Translations under genes and position numbers: made by a program | The notes under the pieces: model-generated | The model's database searches: none | What the model was told of the DNA's origin: nothing | What the model saw: only the letters and a program-made list of their open reading frames with translations | Shown here: positions 26,568 through 34,036 of the stretch, in pieces | How positions within the stretch are numbered: the stretch's first letter is position 1 | Layout of the letters: each line of letters starts with the position of its first letter | Assembly (NCBI RefSeq): GCF_002179555.1 | Contig: NZ_NHOU01000005.1 | Location: forward strand, 124,001-188,000 | Direction: 5' to 3' | Length of the DNA: 64,000 nucleotides | DNA from: Salinicola salarius | GTDB taxonomy: Bacteria; Pseudomonadota; Gammaproteobacteria; Pseudomonadales; Halomonadaceae

Positions 26568-27798
26568 GTCTCGCCCAACCAACAAGCTCAGCGCCACGGC
26601 CGTTCGTAACGCCAAGCCCGGCGAGAAGATCCAGCGGCTGGCGGATGGTGGCGGGCTCTATCTGGAGATCACACCCGCTGGCGGACGCTATTGGCGGATG
26701 AAGTACCGGATCCATGGCAAGGAGAAGCGCCTGGCGATCGGCGTCTATCCCGATGTGGGTCTGTCAGAAGCGAGAGAGGCACGAGAAGAAGCCCGCCGCC
26801 TGCTAGCCCAAGACACTGACCCCAGCACCGCCAAGCGACTGACCCGCCAGTATGGCGTTGAGAATGCCGCCAGCACGTTTCAGGCTGTGGCCGTGGAATG
26901 GCTGGAGCAGGTCCACCAGCATGAGGTGGTGCCAGAGCACTACCAGCGCAACAAGCGCCGACTGGAGCGCGACGCCTTCCCCATACTGGGACGCCGGCCG
27001 ATCGCCGAGATCACCGCCCCGGAGCTGCTGGACTGCCTCAAACGGATTCAGGACCGCGGGCATCTGGAAACCGCCCACCGCGTCAAGACACTGTGCGGGC
27101 AGGTATTCCGCTATGCCATCTCCAAGGGCCGCGCCGAGCGTGACCCGACGCCAGACCTCAAGGGCGCCTTGCGCAGCGCCAGAGGCGGCCACCACGCCGC
27201 GCTGACGGATCCCGAGCAGATAGGCCCACTGATGCGAGCCATCGACGGCTACGGCGGCACACCGACCGTTATCGCCGCGCTCAGGGTTTCCCCGCTGATC
27301 TTCGTCCGGCCGGGAGAGCTGCGCCAAGCGCTGTGGGAGGACATCGACCTCGAGGCCGGCGAATGGGCGTTCCAACCCAGCAAGAACGCTGATCCCTTGA
27401 TCGTGCCATTGCCCACCCAGGCCGTGGCGATTCTGTCTGACCTCCAAGGACTGACCGGGCATAGCCGGTACGTGTTCCCCGGGGCCCGCAGCAACGCACG
27501 CCCCATGAGCAATGCCGCCATCAAGGCCGCGTTGGACACGATGGGATTCAAAGGCCAGATGACCGCCCACGGTTTCCGGGCCATGGCCCGGACGGTGCTG
27601 GCGGAACGTCTCAACTTTCCCAGCGAGTACATCGAGCAGCAACTGGCCCACTCGGTACGCGATCCCAATGGCCGGGCCTACAACCGAACACAGCACCTCG
27701 AGCAACGCCGGGAGATGCTGCAGGCGTGGGCGGACTACCTCGACGCCCTGCGAGCTGGCACCACCAACGTGGTCCCGCTGCGCAAAGCTGGCACATGA
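26566..27798 (+). CDS. P4-type tyrosine recombinase/integrase
   Basis: A 410-aa site-specific recombinase. The start MSRPTNKLSATAVRNAKPGEK at 26566 matches the family; the frame extends upstream only through the arm-site repeats. Domains: N-terminal DUF4102 arm-binding (LADGGGLYLEITPAGGRYW, KEKRLAIGVYPDVGLSEAR), SAM-like core-binding (about 105-190), and catalytic domain with Arg in FVRPGELRQALWEDID, HGFR, the second His in QQLAHSV and Tyr in GRAYNRTQHL. It is adjacent to attL at ssrA, a frequent target of this family. Confidence 0.95.
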   Translation: MSRPTNKLSATAVRNAKPGEKIQRLADGGGLYLEITPAGGRYWRMKYRIHGKEKRLAIGVYPDVGLSEAREAREEARRLLAQDTDPSTAKRLTRQYGVENAASTFQAVAVEWLEQVHQHEVVPEHYQRNKRRLERDAFPILGRRPIAEITAPELLDCLKRIQDRGHLETAHRVKTLCGQVFRYAISKGRAERDPTPDLKGALRSARGGHHAALTDPEQIGPLMRAIDGYGGTPTVIAALRVSPLIFVRPGELRQALWEDIDLEAGEWAFQPSKNADPLIVPLPTQAVAILSDLQGLTGHSRYVFPGARSNARPMSNAAIKAALDTMGFKGQMTAHGFRAMARTVLAERLNFPSEYIEQQLAHSVRDPNGRAYNRTQHLEQRREMLQAWADYLDALRAGTTNVVPLRKAGT

Positions 27799-27802
27799 CC
27801 CT

Positions 27803-27882
27803 TGCTGATTCTGCTGAATTGCTGAAAGCCGCATGGCTACGGGGTTCGGACCCTGCTGAAAGCCTGCTGATAAGTTTGCTGA
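27803..27882 (-). repeat. TCAGCA module A (six sites, inverted orientation)
   Basis: Six TGCTGA copies (TCAGCA on the minus strand) at 27803, 27812, 27820, 27854, 27865 and 27877, just after the integrase stop. Read on the minus strand the steps are 12, 11, 34, 8 and 9 bp, the same architecture as modules B (32428) and C (35824). Possible iterons for a satellite replication protein or packaging/recognition sites. Confidence 0.75.
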
Positions 27883-27909
27883 AAACCTGCTGGCGTGTGG
27901 AGAACCGCG

Positions 27910-28755
27910 ATGGATGACGAGAAAAACATGAATCCCAAGGAAGGCGGTCGCTACATTCGTCGAGATGGTGAACTGGTCCAAGTCGAAGGCCCGGCCAAAG
28001 ATCCGAACGCGGAAGCTTGGCAGCGTTACGAGGAAACCCAGAAACCGATCGACGATGCGCTCGTTGCCAATGCCATTGAGGCGCTGAGCGCACTCGAAGC
28101 GCGGATGGAAGAGATGGAACCCGGCATTACCAGCGATCGTGACAACGTACTACCAGAGATGGCTACTCGCTGGAAATTCGATGGGTTTCCCCAGGCAGCG
28201 CTGGCGGTTCTCTTCCACATGATGAAGAAGGGCCATACAGACCTGGTGGCTGGCGCTTCCGAGTGGAAGATCCATCGGGACACTATACGAAGCGTCCGAG
28301 AGGTTTATCCCGAGCGGTACCCAGGCGAACCACTCAGACAAGCGCTGGTCGAGCACGGCTACTCGCGGCATCACAACTTCCCGCCTCCCACCTCCAGCAC
28401 CGACACAATCGACGAAAACTTCGTGACGTTCGCCAAGCAGAAGGTGGCATCGCTCGGTGAAGGCGCCATCAAACCCGACACGCCACAAGCAGTATCCGCA
28501 CTTGCCACCGAAGAGAAGCATATCGAAATTGCCAATCACTTCTACACCTGGCGCCATGCATATCCGGGGCAGTTCCAGAAGACTCCAACGGGCTATGAGC
28601 GAGCGTCAGAAAAGCTGGAACAGCTTGGATATCGGGGCGTTTCGGCCGACACAATCAAGAGCGCGGTAGAGAAAGCGCCCAATTCGATATGGGCCGACAT
28701 GCGAATATGGGGGATAAAGGATCCGACCCGGCGCAAAAAGGTTAAAAATTCGTAG
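27910..28755 (+). CDS. Unknown island protein, 281 aa
   Basis: Not recognised. The start at 27910 (MDDEKNMNPKEGGRYIRRDG) follows GTGTGGAG; an in-frame ATG 15 bp upstream is an alternative. The sequence is hydrophilic with no membrane segment or signal. The N-terminal GGRYIRRDGELVQVEG resembles short leader motifs of small phage-related proteins; the rest has two stretches that could be helical DNA-binding repeats (SEWKIHRDTIRSVREVYPER and ERASEKLEQLGYRGVSADT). It lies between the integrase and alpA-like gene, directly after iteron-like module A. Confidence 0.7.
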   Translation: MDDEKNMNPKEGGRYIRRDGELVQVEGPAKDPNAEAWQRYEETQKPIDDALVANAIEALSALEARMEEMEPGITSDRDNVLPEMATRWKFDGFPQAALAVLFHMMKKGHTDLVAGASEWKIHRDTIRSVREVYPERYPGEPLRQALVEHGYSRHHNFPPPTSSTDTIDENFVTFAKQKVASLGEGAIKPDTPQAVSALATEEKHIEIANHFYTWRHAYPGQFQKTPTGYERASEKLEQLGYRGVSADTIKSAVEKAPNSIWADMRIWGIKDPTRRKKVKNS

Positions 28756-28829
28756 TAGTTTTTCCCCTCTTATCTCACTCCTGAAACGCCAGCCTTGCCT
28801 TGTCACTCCAAACGACGAGGCAACCCGGC

Positions 28830-29036
28830 ATGTCACAGCCCGATACACCCACCACACCCGTAGTATTTCTTACCGCTCGTCAAGTATCCCAGCGCGAAAG
28901 CGTCAGCGTCGGCACCATCTGGCGTTGGGCACGTGAAGACAAATTCCCTACACCTGTGAAGTTGGGCGACAATTGCACGCGCTGGCGGCTTGCCGACCTC
29001 GAGGCATGGGAAGCCGAGCGCGGGGAGGTGGCCTAA
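28830..29036 (+). CDS. AlpA-family helix-turn-helix regulator
   Basis: A 68-aa protein whose core FLTARQVSQRESVSVGTIWRW...FPTPVKLGDNCTRWRLADLEAWEAER is typical of AlpA/phage excisionase-type winged helices. In P4-like elements this class activates integrase or acts as excisionase. The start is taken at 28830 (MSQPDTPT, with GAGG upstream). The stop overlaps the next start as TAATG, so it heads a coupled operon. Confidence 0.88.
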   Translation: MSQPDTPTTPVVFLTARQVSQRESVSVGTIWRWAREDKFPTPVKLGDNCTRWRLADLEAWEAERGEVA

Positions 29037-29479
29037 TGCTTGCCCTACTCTCCTTGCGCCGATATGCTGCAACCGTTGCGGCAAAATCCGTAACCGACCT
29101 TGGCCGGTCGAATTCACAAAGGCGCACGAGCGCCACCACCATGATGGGCGCTTTTTTTGTGCCTGCCATGCGCTATGGCGGCTGTGCGCGGGACACCTCA
29201 CGGTGTGCCGGTTTCCTTTGTGACCGGTCGGCCAACCCGCGTACAGTCGCCCCCATCCGCTGCTTGGCCGCAGCCGGGGACGACTCCAAACACAAAGGAG
29301 CGTCACCCATGGCATCACGCCTATTCCCTACCCGAATTGCGTCTGCACGCGCTGCCGCTCATCGAGCGATGGCCAAAGCCGCCCTGTTCAGCAATTCAAG
29401 CGCCGCCGTCCGGCTCAAGCGCTACAACCACCACATTGAAAAAGCGCGCTTCCTGGAAAGCCGGGAGGTGCTGTCATGA
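29036..29479 (+). CDS. Icd/Ash-like small satellite protein (doubtful)
   Basis: A 147-aa frame coupled to the AlpA-like gene by TAATG, with a GGAGGT ribosome site. It resembles proteins annotated as Icd-like division inhibitors in P4-like satellites, especially in the middle (MMGAFFVPAMRYGGCARDTS) and the C-terminus (AHRAMAKAALFSNSSAAVRLK). A second frame over the same DNA (29157-29600) reads AAVRGTPHGVPVSFVTGRPT, Ash-like. A terminator-like hairpin lies inside it. The region may act mainly as RNA. Confidence 0.5.
   Translation: MLALLSLRRYAATVAAKSVTDLGRSNSQRRTSATTMMGAFFVPAMRYGGCARDTSRCAGFLCDRSANPRTVAPIRCLAAAGDDSKHKGASPMASRLFPTRIASARAAAHRAMAKAALFSNSSAAVRLKRYNHHIEKARFLESREVLS
29121..29158 (+). 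promoter_or_regulatory. Attenuator-like alternative hairpins with U-tract
   Basis: The block GCGCC at 29130-29134 can pair either with GGCGC at 29121-29125 or with GGCGC at 29147-29151. The second pairing makes AGCGCC/GGCGCT followed by seven T, a typical intrinsic terminator. It lies before the replication genes, where P4 uses RNA-mediated premature termination for immunity. Confidence 0.6.
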
Positions 29480-29730
29480 AGTCACGCCACCAATCCAACA
29501 ACCCCGCCGATCAGTTGGAAGAGCTGCGCGAGATCGGCGCTGCCGTTACCGCGCTGGCGGATCTGATGCGCGAAGACAACCTGCGCCGTCGCAGTCCTGA
29601 TGAAGATCCGTTCCTGAGCGACGAGCGCCAGGCCGGTTTGGGCGTTGCCCTTGGCTGTATGGGGCTGCGTCTCGACACCCTCGCCGATCGCCTCGAACCA
29701 ACCCGCCAGCACGGTGGCGACCATGAATGA
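29476..29730 (+). CDS. Unknown small island protein, 84 aa
   Basis: Not recognised. MKSRHQSNNPADQLEELREI starts with a GGGAGGTG ribosome site and overlaps the previous stop by 4 nt. Mostly helical and charged, with DQLEELREIGAAVTALADLM likely amphipathic. Part of the AlpA-primase operon. Confidence 0.72.
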   Translation: MKSRHQSNNPADQLEELREIGAAVTALADLMREDNLRRRSPDEDPFLSDERQAGLGVALGCMGLRLDTLADRLEPTRQHGGDHE

Positions 29731-29905
29731 TGCTCTACGTCTCGCGATCGAAGCCACGCTCGAAGACCTCGAGCAAGCCGATGGCAGCTTGCAAGGCTGG
29801 CACGCGGAAGAACTCCGCGATCTACGCCGCCGGCTGGCGCATCGCCGCGACCGGCTCGACAACCTGCTGAGGGAGACCGCCGCCGATGCAGTCCAATCAC
29901 ATTGA
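29723..29905 (+). CDS. Unknown small island protein, 60 aa
   Basis: Not recognised. MNDALRLAIEATLEDLEQAD then an Arg/Leu-rich helix (EELRDLRRRLAHRRDRLDNL), probably a short coiled coil. It overlaps the genes on both sides (8 and 20 nt), which supports translation as part of the operon, though its ribosome site is weak. Confidence 0.6.
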   Translation: MNDALRLAIEATLEDLEQADGSLQGWHAEELRDLRRRLAHRRDRLDNLLRETAADAVQSH

Positions 29906-30767
29906 GCAGCAGCTGGCGGACGCGTTGTTCTCTCACGGCATCGGACAGCTATCCATTCGGGCCGATGGCGAGATCCATCGCTTCGACGCACCGGATAAGC
30001 GTCGCGGCAACCTGTCGGGCTGGTACGTCTGCCCCACCGATACGATCGCGGTCTATGGCTTCTGGCACACCGGCGAGCAACACACGCTGACGCTGGCGGG
30101 CGAGCATGACCCCATCGCCGCCGAGCAAGCCCGGCAGGCTGCGCAGAGAGCCCGCCAAGTGAGGGAATCCCATCGCCAGCGAGAGCAGTTGCAGGCAGCC
30201 AAACGCGCCCGACGGCTATGGGCGAGCGCCAGCCCTGCCGATCGGCACCACGCCTACCTGGTCGCCAAGCAGGTGGCACCCCATGGCCTGCGCCAGCACG
30301 GCGACCGGCTGTTGGTTCCGTTGTTTGCTGGCGGCCAACTGGTGAACCTGCAACGGATCGGCCCGGACGGTGGCAAGCGCTTCATGCCCCGAGCTCACCT
30401 CAAGGGCTGCGCGACGATCATCGGCCGGCTGGCGGCTGCATCGCGCCTGTACCTGTGCGAAGGCTGGGCGACGGCCGCAACTCTTCATGAGGCAACCGGC
30501 TACCCCGTGGTCGCTGCCATGACCGCCAACAACCTGGCCATCGTTGGGCGAATGCTGCGCCAGCGCCTGCCGGCGAGCGTGGCTATCACCGTTGCTGCCG
30601 ACAACGATCGCCATACCGAAGGCAATCCCGGTATCACAGCCGCCAAAGAGGTAGCAGCCGCCATCCGTGCGGATCTGACCTGGCCGCGATTCTCCTGCAT
30701 GGATTGCTCCTGTACCGACTTCAACGACCTGGCTCGCTGCCAGACATCACGGGAGGGCGCCATATGA
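29886..30767 (+). CDS. Toprim-domain primase-type protein
   Basis: A 293-aa protein related to the N-terminal part of P4-alpha-like primases. Residues 1-75 form a small beta-rich domain (DGEIHRFDAPDKRRGNLSGWY). The Toprim domain (about 185-275) has the catalytic Glu in LYLCEGWATAATL and the acidic motif AADNDRH followed by GNPGITAAKEVAAAI. No clear zinc ribbon. It is coupled by ATGA overlap to the DUF3987 gene, so the pair probably performs primase/helicase work for the element. Confidence 0.88.
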   Translation: MQSNHIEQQLADALFSHGIGQLSIRADGEIHRFDAPDKRRGNLSGWYVCPTDTIAVYGFWHTGEQHTLTLAGEHDPIAAEQARQAAQRARQVRESHRQREQLQAAKRARRLWASASPADRHHAYLVAKQVAPHGLRQHGDRLLVPLFAGGQLVNLQRIGPDGGKRFMPRAHLKGCATIIGRLAAASRLYLCEGWATAATLHEATGYPVVAAMTANNLAIVGRMLRQRLPASVAITVAADNDRHTEGNPGITAAKEVAAAIRADLTWPRFSCMDCSCTDFNDLARCQTSREGAI

Positions 30768-32290
30768 GTCACGCCGCCGTCAAACAGCAGTTGGGGCAGC
30801 CAATCGAGCGCGGAAGCGTACTCGAGCTGAACCCTATCCCGCTGGCGAAGCGGGAGAAATCCCCTGCATTTCCGCTCGAGGCGCTGGGGCCAATCTTGGG
30901 AGAGGCAGCGGAGCGTCTGGCCTACCACGTCCAGACGCCGCCTGGCATGGCCGGCCAATCAGTGCTGGCGGCAGCATCACTGGCCGTGCAAGGGCAAGTC
31001 GATGTCGCCCGCGGGCCGATCGGTCGCGGCCCCGTCTCACTGTTCTGCATGACCGTAGCCGGCAGTGGAGAGCGCAAGTCCAGCCTCGACGGGCTGGCGT
31101 TGGCACCCATCCGCGACTTGGAAGCCGAAAAGCGCCAGGGACACCCCGAAGCCTTGGCTGGCTACAAGGCAGCCCGTGAAGCGTGGGAGATGCGCAGGGA
31201 ATCTGTGGTAAACGCGAGCAAGCCCAAGGGCCGGCAACCCATGAAGGAAGTGGATCAAGCCTTGCTGCAGGAACAGCTGGCGGAGATCGATGGACAGGAG
31301 CCACAGCCGCCAGCCACGCCGAGCATGACCTTTGCCGAGCCGACAGCCGAGGGTATCTATCGGCACCTACAGCACAGCTATCCAAGCTCCGGCCTATTCA
31401 GCGATGAAGGCGTGGGGTTCTTCGGCGGACATGGCATGAGCGACGAGAGCCGCGGCCGTACGGTGGCCATGGTTTCCAAGCTGTGGGACGGCTCACCGAT
31501 CACCCGGACCCGTGGCACCGCCGGGGAGTCTGGCTTTCTGTCAGGCCGCCGGCTATCCGCTCACCTGATGGTGCAACCCGTTGTCGCTGCCAAGGTGTTG
31601 GGCGATCCATTGCTACAGGGCCAAGGCTTCCTGGCGCGGTTCCTGATCGTGCAGGAAACCAGCCTGGTGGGCCGTCGACTACTCAAGGGCCGCGACCCAA
31701 GATACGGCGCCCACCACGATCCGGCGATCGTCCGCTACTGGGAAACGCTGGCGGCGTTGATCCGCGAGCCCCTGGCAACCGATGAGAACGGCGCCCTTTC
31801 CCCGCGGCTTGCCACCATCGATGGCGCTGCCTACGAGGCATGGGCACGGCTCCACGACAGCATCGAATGGCAGCTGAGCCCCGAGGGCCGCTTTCGTGAC
31901 GTGCAGGCGTTCGCCAGCAAGGCAGCCGACAACGCCGCCCGCATCGCCACCGTGCTGGCAGTCGTGGAGGGTGAGCCGAACCCCACGCCGCAGCACATCG
32001 AGCGCGCCGGCCTGCTGATGTCGTACTACCTGGAATCGATGGCCGTTCGCACGGGAGAGGCGCGGCAGGATGCAAACGAACTCAAGGCCCGTGATCTGCT
32101 GGAGTGGATTCAGGCGCACGGCGGCGAGCTGCATTGCCATGACTTCAGCCGTCTTCCGAGCGAGTACCGCACCGCTAAAGCTGCACGCCCCTTGCTGACC
32201 TTCCTGGTTGATGCCGGCCACCTGCAGATAGCCAGCAGCAACCAACACGGAAAGCCAGCCAGCTGGCGGATTCGGGAGGCTCAATCATGA
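30764..32290 (+). CDS. DUF3987 ATPase (replicative helicase/primase partner)
   Basis: A 508-aa protein of the DUF3987 family, common in satellites and prophages beside Toprim proteins. The start MSHAAVKQQLGQPIERG at 30764 follows GGGAGG. A P-loop-like TVAGSGERKSSLDG is at about residue 105, then GLFSDEGVGFFGG (Walker B region) and LLQGQGFLARFLI. The last ~70 residues (DLLEWIQAHGGELHCHDFSR) look like a winged helix. Upstream coupling is with Toprim, downstream with a 235-aa unknown. Confidence 0.85.
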   Translation: MSHAAVKQQLGQPIERGSVLELNPIPLAKREKSPAFPLEALGPILGEAAERLAYHVQTPPGMAGQSVLAAASLAVQGQVDVARGPIGRGPVSLFCMTVAGSGERKSSLDGLALAPIRDLEAEKRQGHPEALAGYKAAREAWEMRRESVVNASKPKGRQPMKEVDQALLQEQLAEIDGQEPQPPATPSMTFAEPTAEGIYRHLQHSYPSSGLFSDEGVGFFGGHGMSDESRGRTVAMVSKLWDGSPITRTRGTAGESGFLSGRRLSAHLMVQPVVAAKVLGDPLLQGQGFLARFLIVQETSLVGRRLLKGRDPRYGAHHDPAIVRYWETLAALIREPLATDENGALSPRLATIDGAAYEAWARLHDSIEWQLSPEGRFRDVQAFASKAADNAARIATVLAVVEGEPNPTPQHIERAGLLMSYYLESMAVRTGEARQDANELKARDLLEWIQAHGGELHCHDFSRLPSEYRTAKAARPLLTFLVDAGHLQIASSNQHGKPASWRIREAQS

Positions 32291-32994
32291 TCGACCTGGT
32301 AGAAGCCGGACGCCGACTCTGGGAAATCATCGACGCCGATCCAAACGCGCAAGCAGACGATGCCCAGCCCGTCACGAATCTGGTAGAGCAAGGGCGCCAG
32401 CTATGGGAAGCCACCACCGCGCCCTTTTCAGCAACTCGATCAGCATCGTTTTCAGCAGGCGCCAAGCCCGACACGGAGGGGCTTTCAGCAATTCAGCAGA
32501 ATCAGCACAGCCCCGCGCCAGTGCGAGAGATCGAGACGATCATCTCCAGCCTAGTGAACGCTGGTCGCGACGTGGATGCCAGGCTGGCACACCAGCTACG
32601 GGAAACCATGGCACCACTGTCGCGCCGTGAACGCGCAGACCTGGCCATCGCTGTGGATGATGCGCTCGCCTCCACCGATGACCTGGACGAAGCCAGCCGA
32701 AAAGCACTGGCCCTGCTGGGTGATGCAACGGCCAGAGCGGCAAGGCGAGAAACGATCGGCGGCCGCGTGCCCTGGATTGACTGGATAGCTGAGCGCTGCG
32801 CATTGCTGGCGGAAGATCGAGCCTTCATCTGTCAGCGGATGCGCACCCTGCCGCCTCGCGTCGCCGAACGCACCGCGACGCGCTACGTGGATATCTGGCA
32901 CGCCGCAGCCGATGCCGAACCCCAGCATCACCTCAAAGCCAACCGCGGCCGAGCCGCAGCGAACCGCTCACTGCTGGCGGTAGTCAAGCGATAG
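32287..32994 (+). CDS. Unknown island protein, 235 aa, with LVxxGR repeats
   Basis: Not recognised. It starts with a 4-nt overlap with the DUF3987 gene behind GGGAGG. The N-terminus has an internal repeat (DLVEAGRRLWE at 3-13 and NLVEQGRQLWE at 31-41), and a third LVNAGR near 90. Residues 47-74 (FSATRSASFSAG... LSAIQQNQ) are encoded by TCAGCA module B and look like an in-frame insertion. The C-terminal ~130 residues are helical and Arg/Ala rich. Confidence 0.7.
   Translation: MIDLVEAGRRLWEIIDADPNAQADDAQPVTNLVEQGRQLWEATTAPFSATRSASFSAGAKPDTEGLSAIQQNQHSPAPVREIETIISSLVNAGRDVDARLAHQLRETMAPLSRRERADLAIAVDDALASTDDLDEASRKALALLGDATARAARRETIGGRVPWIDWIAERCALLAEDRAFICQRMRTLPPRVAERTATRYVDIWHAAADAEPQHHLKANRGRAAANRSLLAVVKR
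32428..32507 (+). repeat. TCAGCA module B (six sites)
   Basis: TCAGCA at 32428, 32440, 32452, 32485, 32493 and 32502 (steps 12, 12, 33, 8, 9). The second triplet reads TTTCAGCAATTCAGCAG then AATCAGCA, as in modules A and C. It lies within the coding region of the 235-aa protein. Confidence 0.78.
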
Positions 32995-33034
32995 CCCTTA
33001 GTACATGCAGGATCAGTCTTTAGCAGCTCAGGGC

Positions 33035-33056
33035 TGTGGATAAATATTGTGAATAA
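33035..33056 (-). promoter_or_regulatory. Two DnaA boxes beside an AT-rich segment (candidate origin)
   Basis: TGTGGATAA at 33035-33043 (perfect TTATCCACA on the minus strand) and TGTGAATAA at 33048-33056 (TTATTCACA), 13 bp apart in the same orientation. The following 90 bp (33041-33130) contain by hand count only 19 G/C. This lies after the replication genes and before the capsid operon. Confidence 0.6.
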
Positions 33057-33075
33057 GTTCTATCAAATAGAACTT
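33055..33075. promoter_or_regulatory. Perfect palindrome, probable operator
   Basis: AAGTTCTAT-CAA-ATAGAACTT, 9-bp arms. Its right half ATAGAACTTAA is echoed by ATAGAATTTAA at 33097-33107, 30 bp on. It lies upstream of the 64-aa gene and its protease-capsid operon. The repressor is unknown; the 64-aa protein or the AlpA-like protein are candidates. Confidence 0.6.
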
Positions 33076-33080
33076 AAGTA

Positions 33081-33130
33081 TTGATTATTCTCACAGATAG
33101 AATTTAAATTAACTGTATATTTAACCAGTA
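33081..33130 (+). promoter_or_regulatory. Late-operon promoter with LexA box
   Basis: Candidate -35 TTGATT (33081) and -10 TAAATT (33105) at 18 bp, followed by a LexA box at 33111-33130, AACTGTATATTTAACCAGTA. It contains CTG-N10-CAG and matches 16 of 20 positions of the E. coli consensus, better than the recN box in this window (14 of 20). The first codon of the 64-aa gene is 10 bp further on, behind AAAGG. Confidence 0.72.
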
Positions 33131-33140
33131 AAGGTGTCGT

Positions 33141-33335
33141 ATGTCTGACAAGAAAGGAATGACAGTCCATCTCGATGCAGAAACCGTAGCTGCCCTGGAA
33201 GAACAGAGAGTCAAGCTGGCCGAACAGCTACCCGACTACGCGCTGCCGTTCTGCACTCTCCCTATGCTGGCCAGACAAGCGGTCAAGGGCTGGTGCGAAG
33301 CTCAGGCCGCGTCAGCTGAGCAGGAGGGCCGATAG
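33141..33335 (+). CDS. Small island protein, 64 aa (RHH-like?)
   Basis: MSDKKGMTVHLDAETVAALEEQ with an AAAGG ribosome site. A short beta strand then two helices, with the pattern VHLDAETVAALEE, could be ribbon-helix-helix, but the spacing after residue 30 is atypical, so this is tentative. It is the first gene of the capsid operon; its TAG stop overlaps the GTG start of the protease. Confidence 0.65.
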   Translation: MSDKKGMTVHLDAETVAALEEQRVKLAEQLPDYALPFCTLPMLARQAVKGWCEAQAASAEQEGR

Positions 33336-34036
33336 TGGATATCGAGATCTATGACCTTATCGACGGGACCACAGCCGCTGAGGTCAAGCACGCTCTGGCC
33401 GGTAACACTCCTATCACCGTCTACATCAACAGCCCCGGCGGCAGTGTGACAGACGCACTGGCCATCTATAACAACTTGCGCAGCTACCCGGGCCAGGTGA
33501 CAGCGAGGGTGGATGGGCTGGCCGCTAGTTCGGCCACGCTGGTGATGCTGGCAGCCGATGAGATTGTGATGGCTGAGCACAGTCTGATCATGGTCCATGA
33601 CCCGTGGACAGTCGCGGCAGGCGATGCCAATCAGATGCGGAAGGCTGCCGAAACACTCGATAAGGCCAGCGAGGAAATGATCCGTCTATACGCTGATCGC
33701 ACAGGGCAAGCGCCCGAGGCGATCGCAGCCATCATGGAAGCCGAAACTTGGTTCAACGCCGCCGAAGCGGTTGAGGCCGGATTTGCTCACCGCGTTGAAA
33801 CCAGCGACCAAGAAAAGCCACGGCTCACCGCTGTTGCATTGGCCTACCTGAGTAGCATCACCACCCCGACTGAATCCAAGGCCCAACGTCGCGAGCAGCA
33901 GGTAACGGAACTGCTGGACACCTTCCCCAATATACCCGCTGTGGCCGCTCTCAAAGAGGATCCCAACATCATGAGCCAGACCCCGAATCAAGTCCGTGAA
34001 GCTGTCCTTCAAGCTCTCGGTGCTAGGGTCTGTTGA
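33335..34036 (+). CDS. ClpP-like prohead protease (5' part of interrupted protease-capsid fusion)
   Basis: A 233-aa frame starting at GTG 33335 (TAGTG overlap). It has the ClpP fold: ITVYINSPGGSVTDALAIYNNLR, the nucleophile Ser in GLAASSATLVMLAADEI, the His in HSLIMVHDPW and a LYADRTGQ aspartate region. Such proteases mature phage heads and in Mu-gpT-type systems are often fused to the capsid. Here the frame stops at TGA 34034-34036, ten bases into a MITE-like insertion; before insertion it continued into the capsid. Confidence 0.88.
   Translation: MDIEIYDLIDGTTAAEVKHALAGNTPITVYINSPGGSVTDALAIYNNLRSYPGQVTARVDGLAASSATLVMLAADEIVMAEHSLIMVHDPWTVAAGDANQMRKAAETLDKASEEMIRLYADRTGQAPEAIAAIMEAETWFNAAEAVEAGFAHRVETSDQEKPRLTAVALAYLSSITTPTESKAQRREQQVTELLDTFPNIPAVAALKEDPNIMSQTPNQVREAVLQALGARVC

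Noticed and set aside
26363-26715. Small frames over the GGGGGCAYAT repeats before the integrase
   Set aside because: They arise from the repeats (CPQ..., GGTSW...) and overlap the int start; the DNA is better explained as arm sites.
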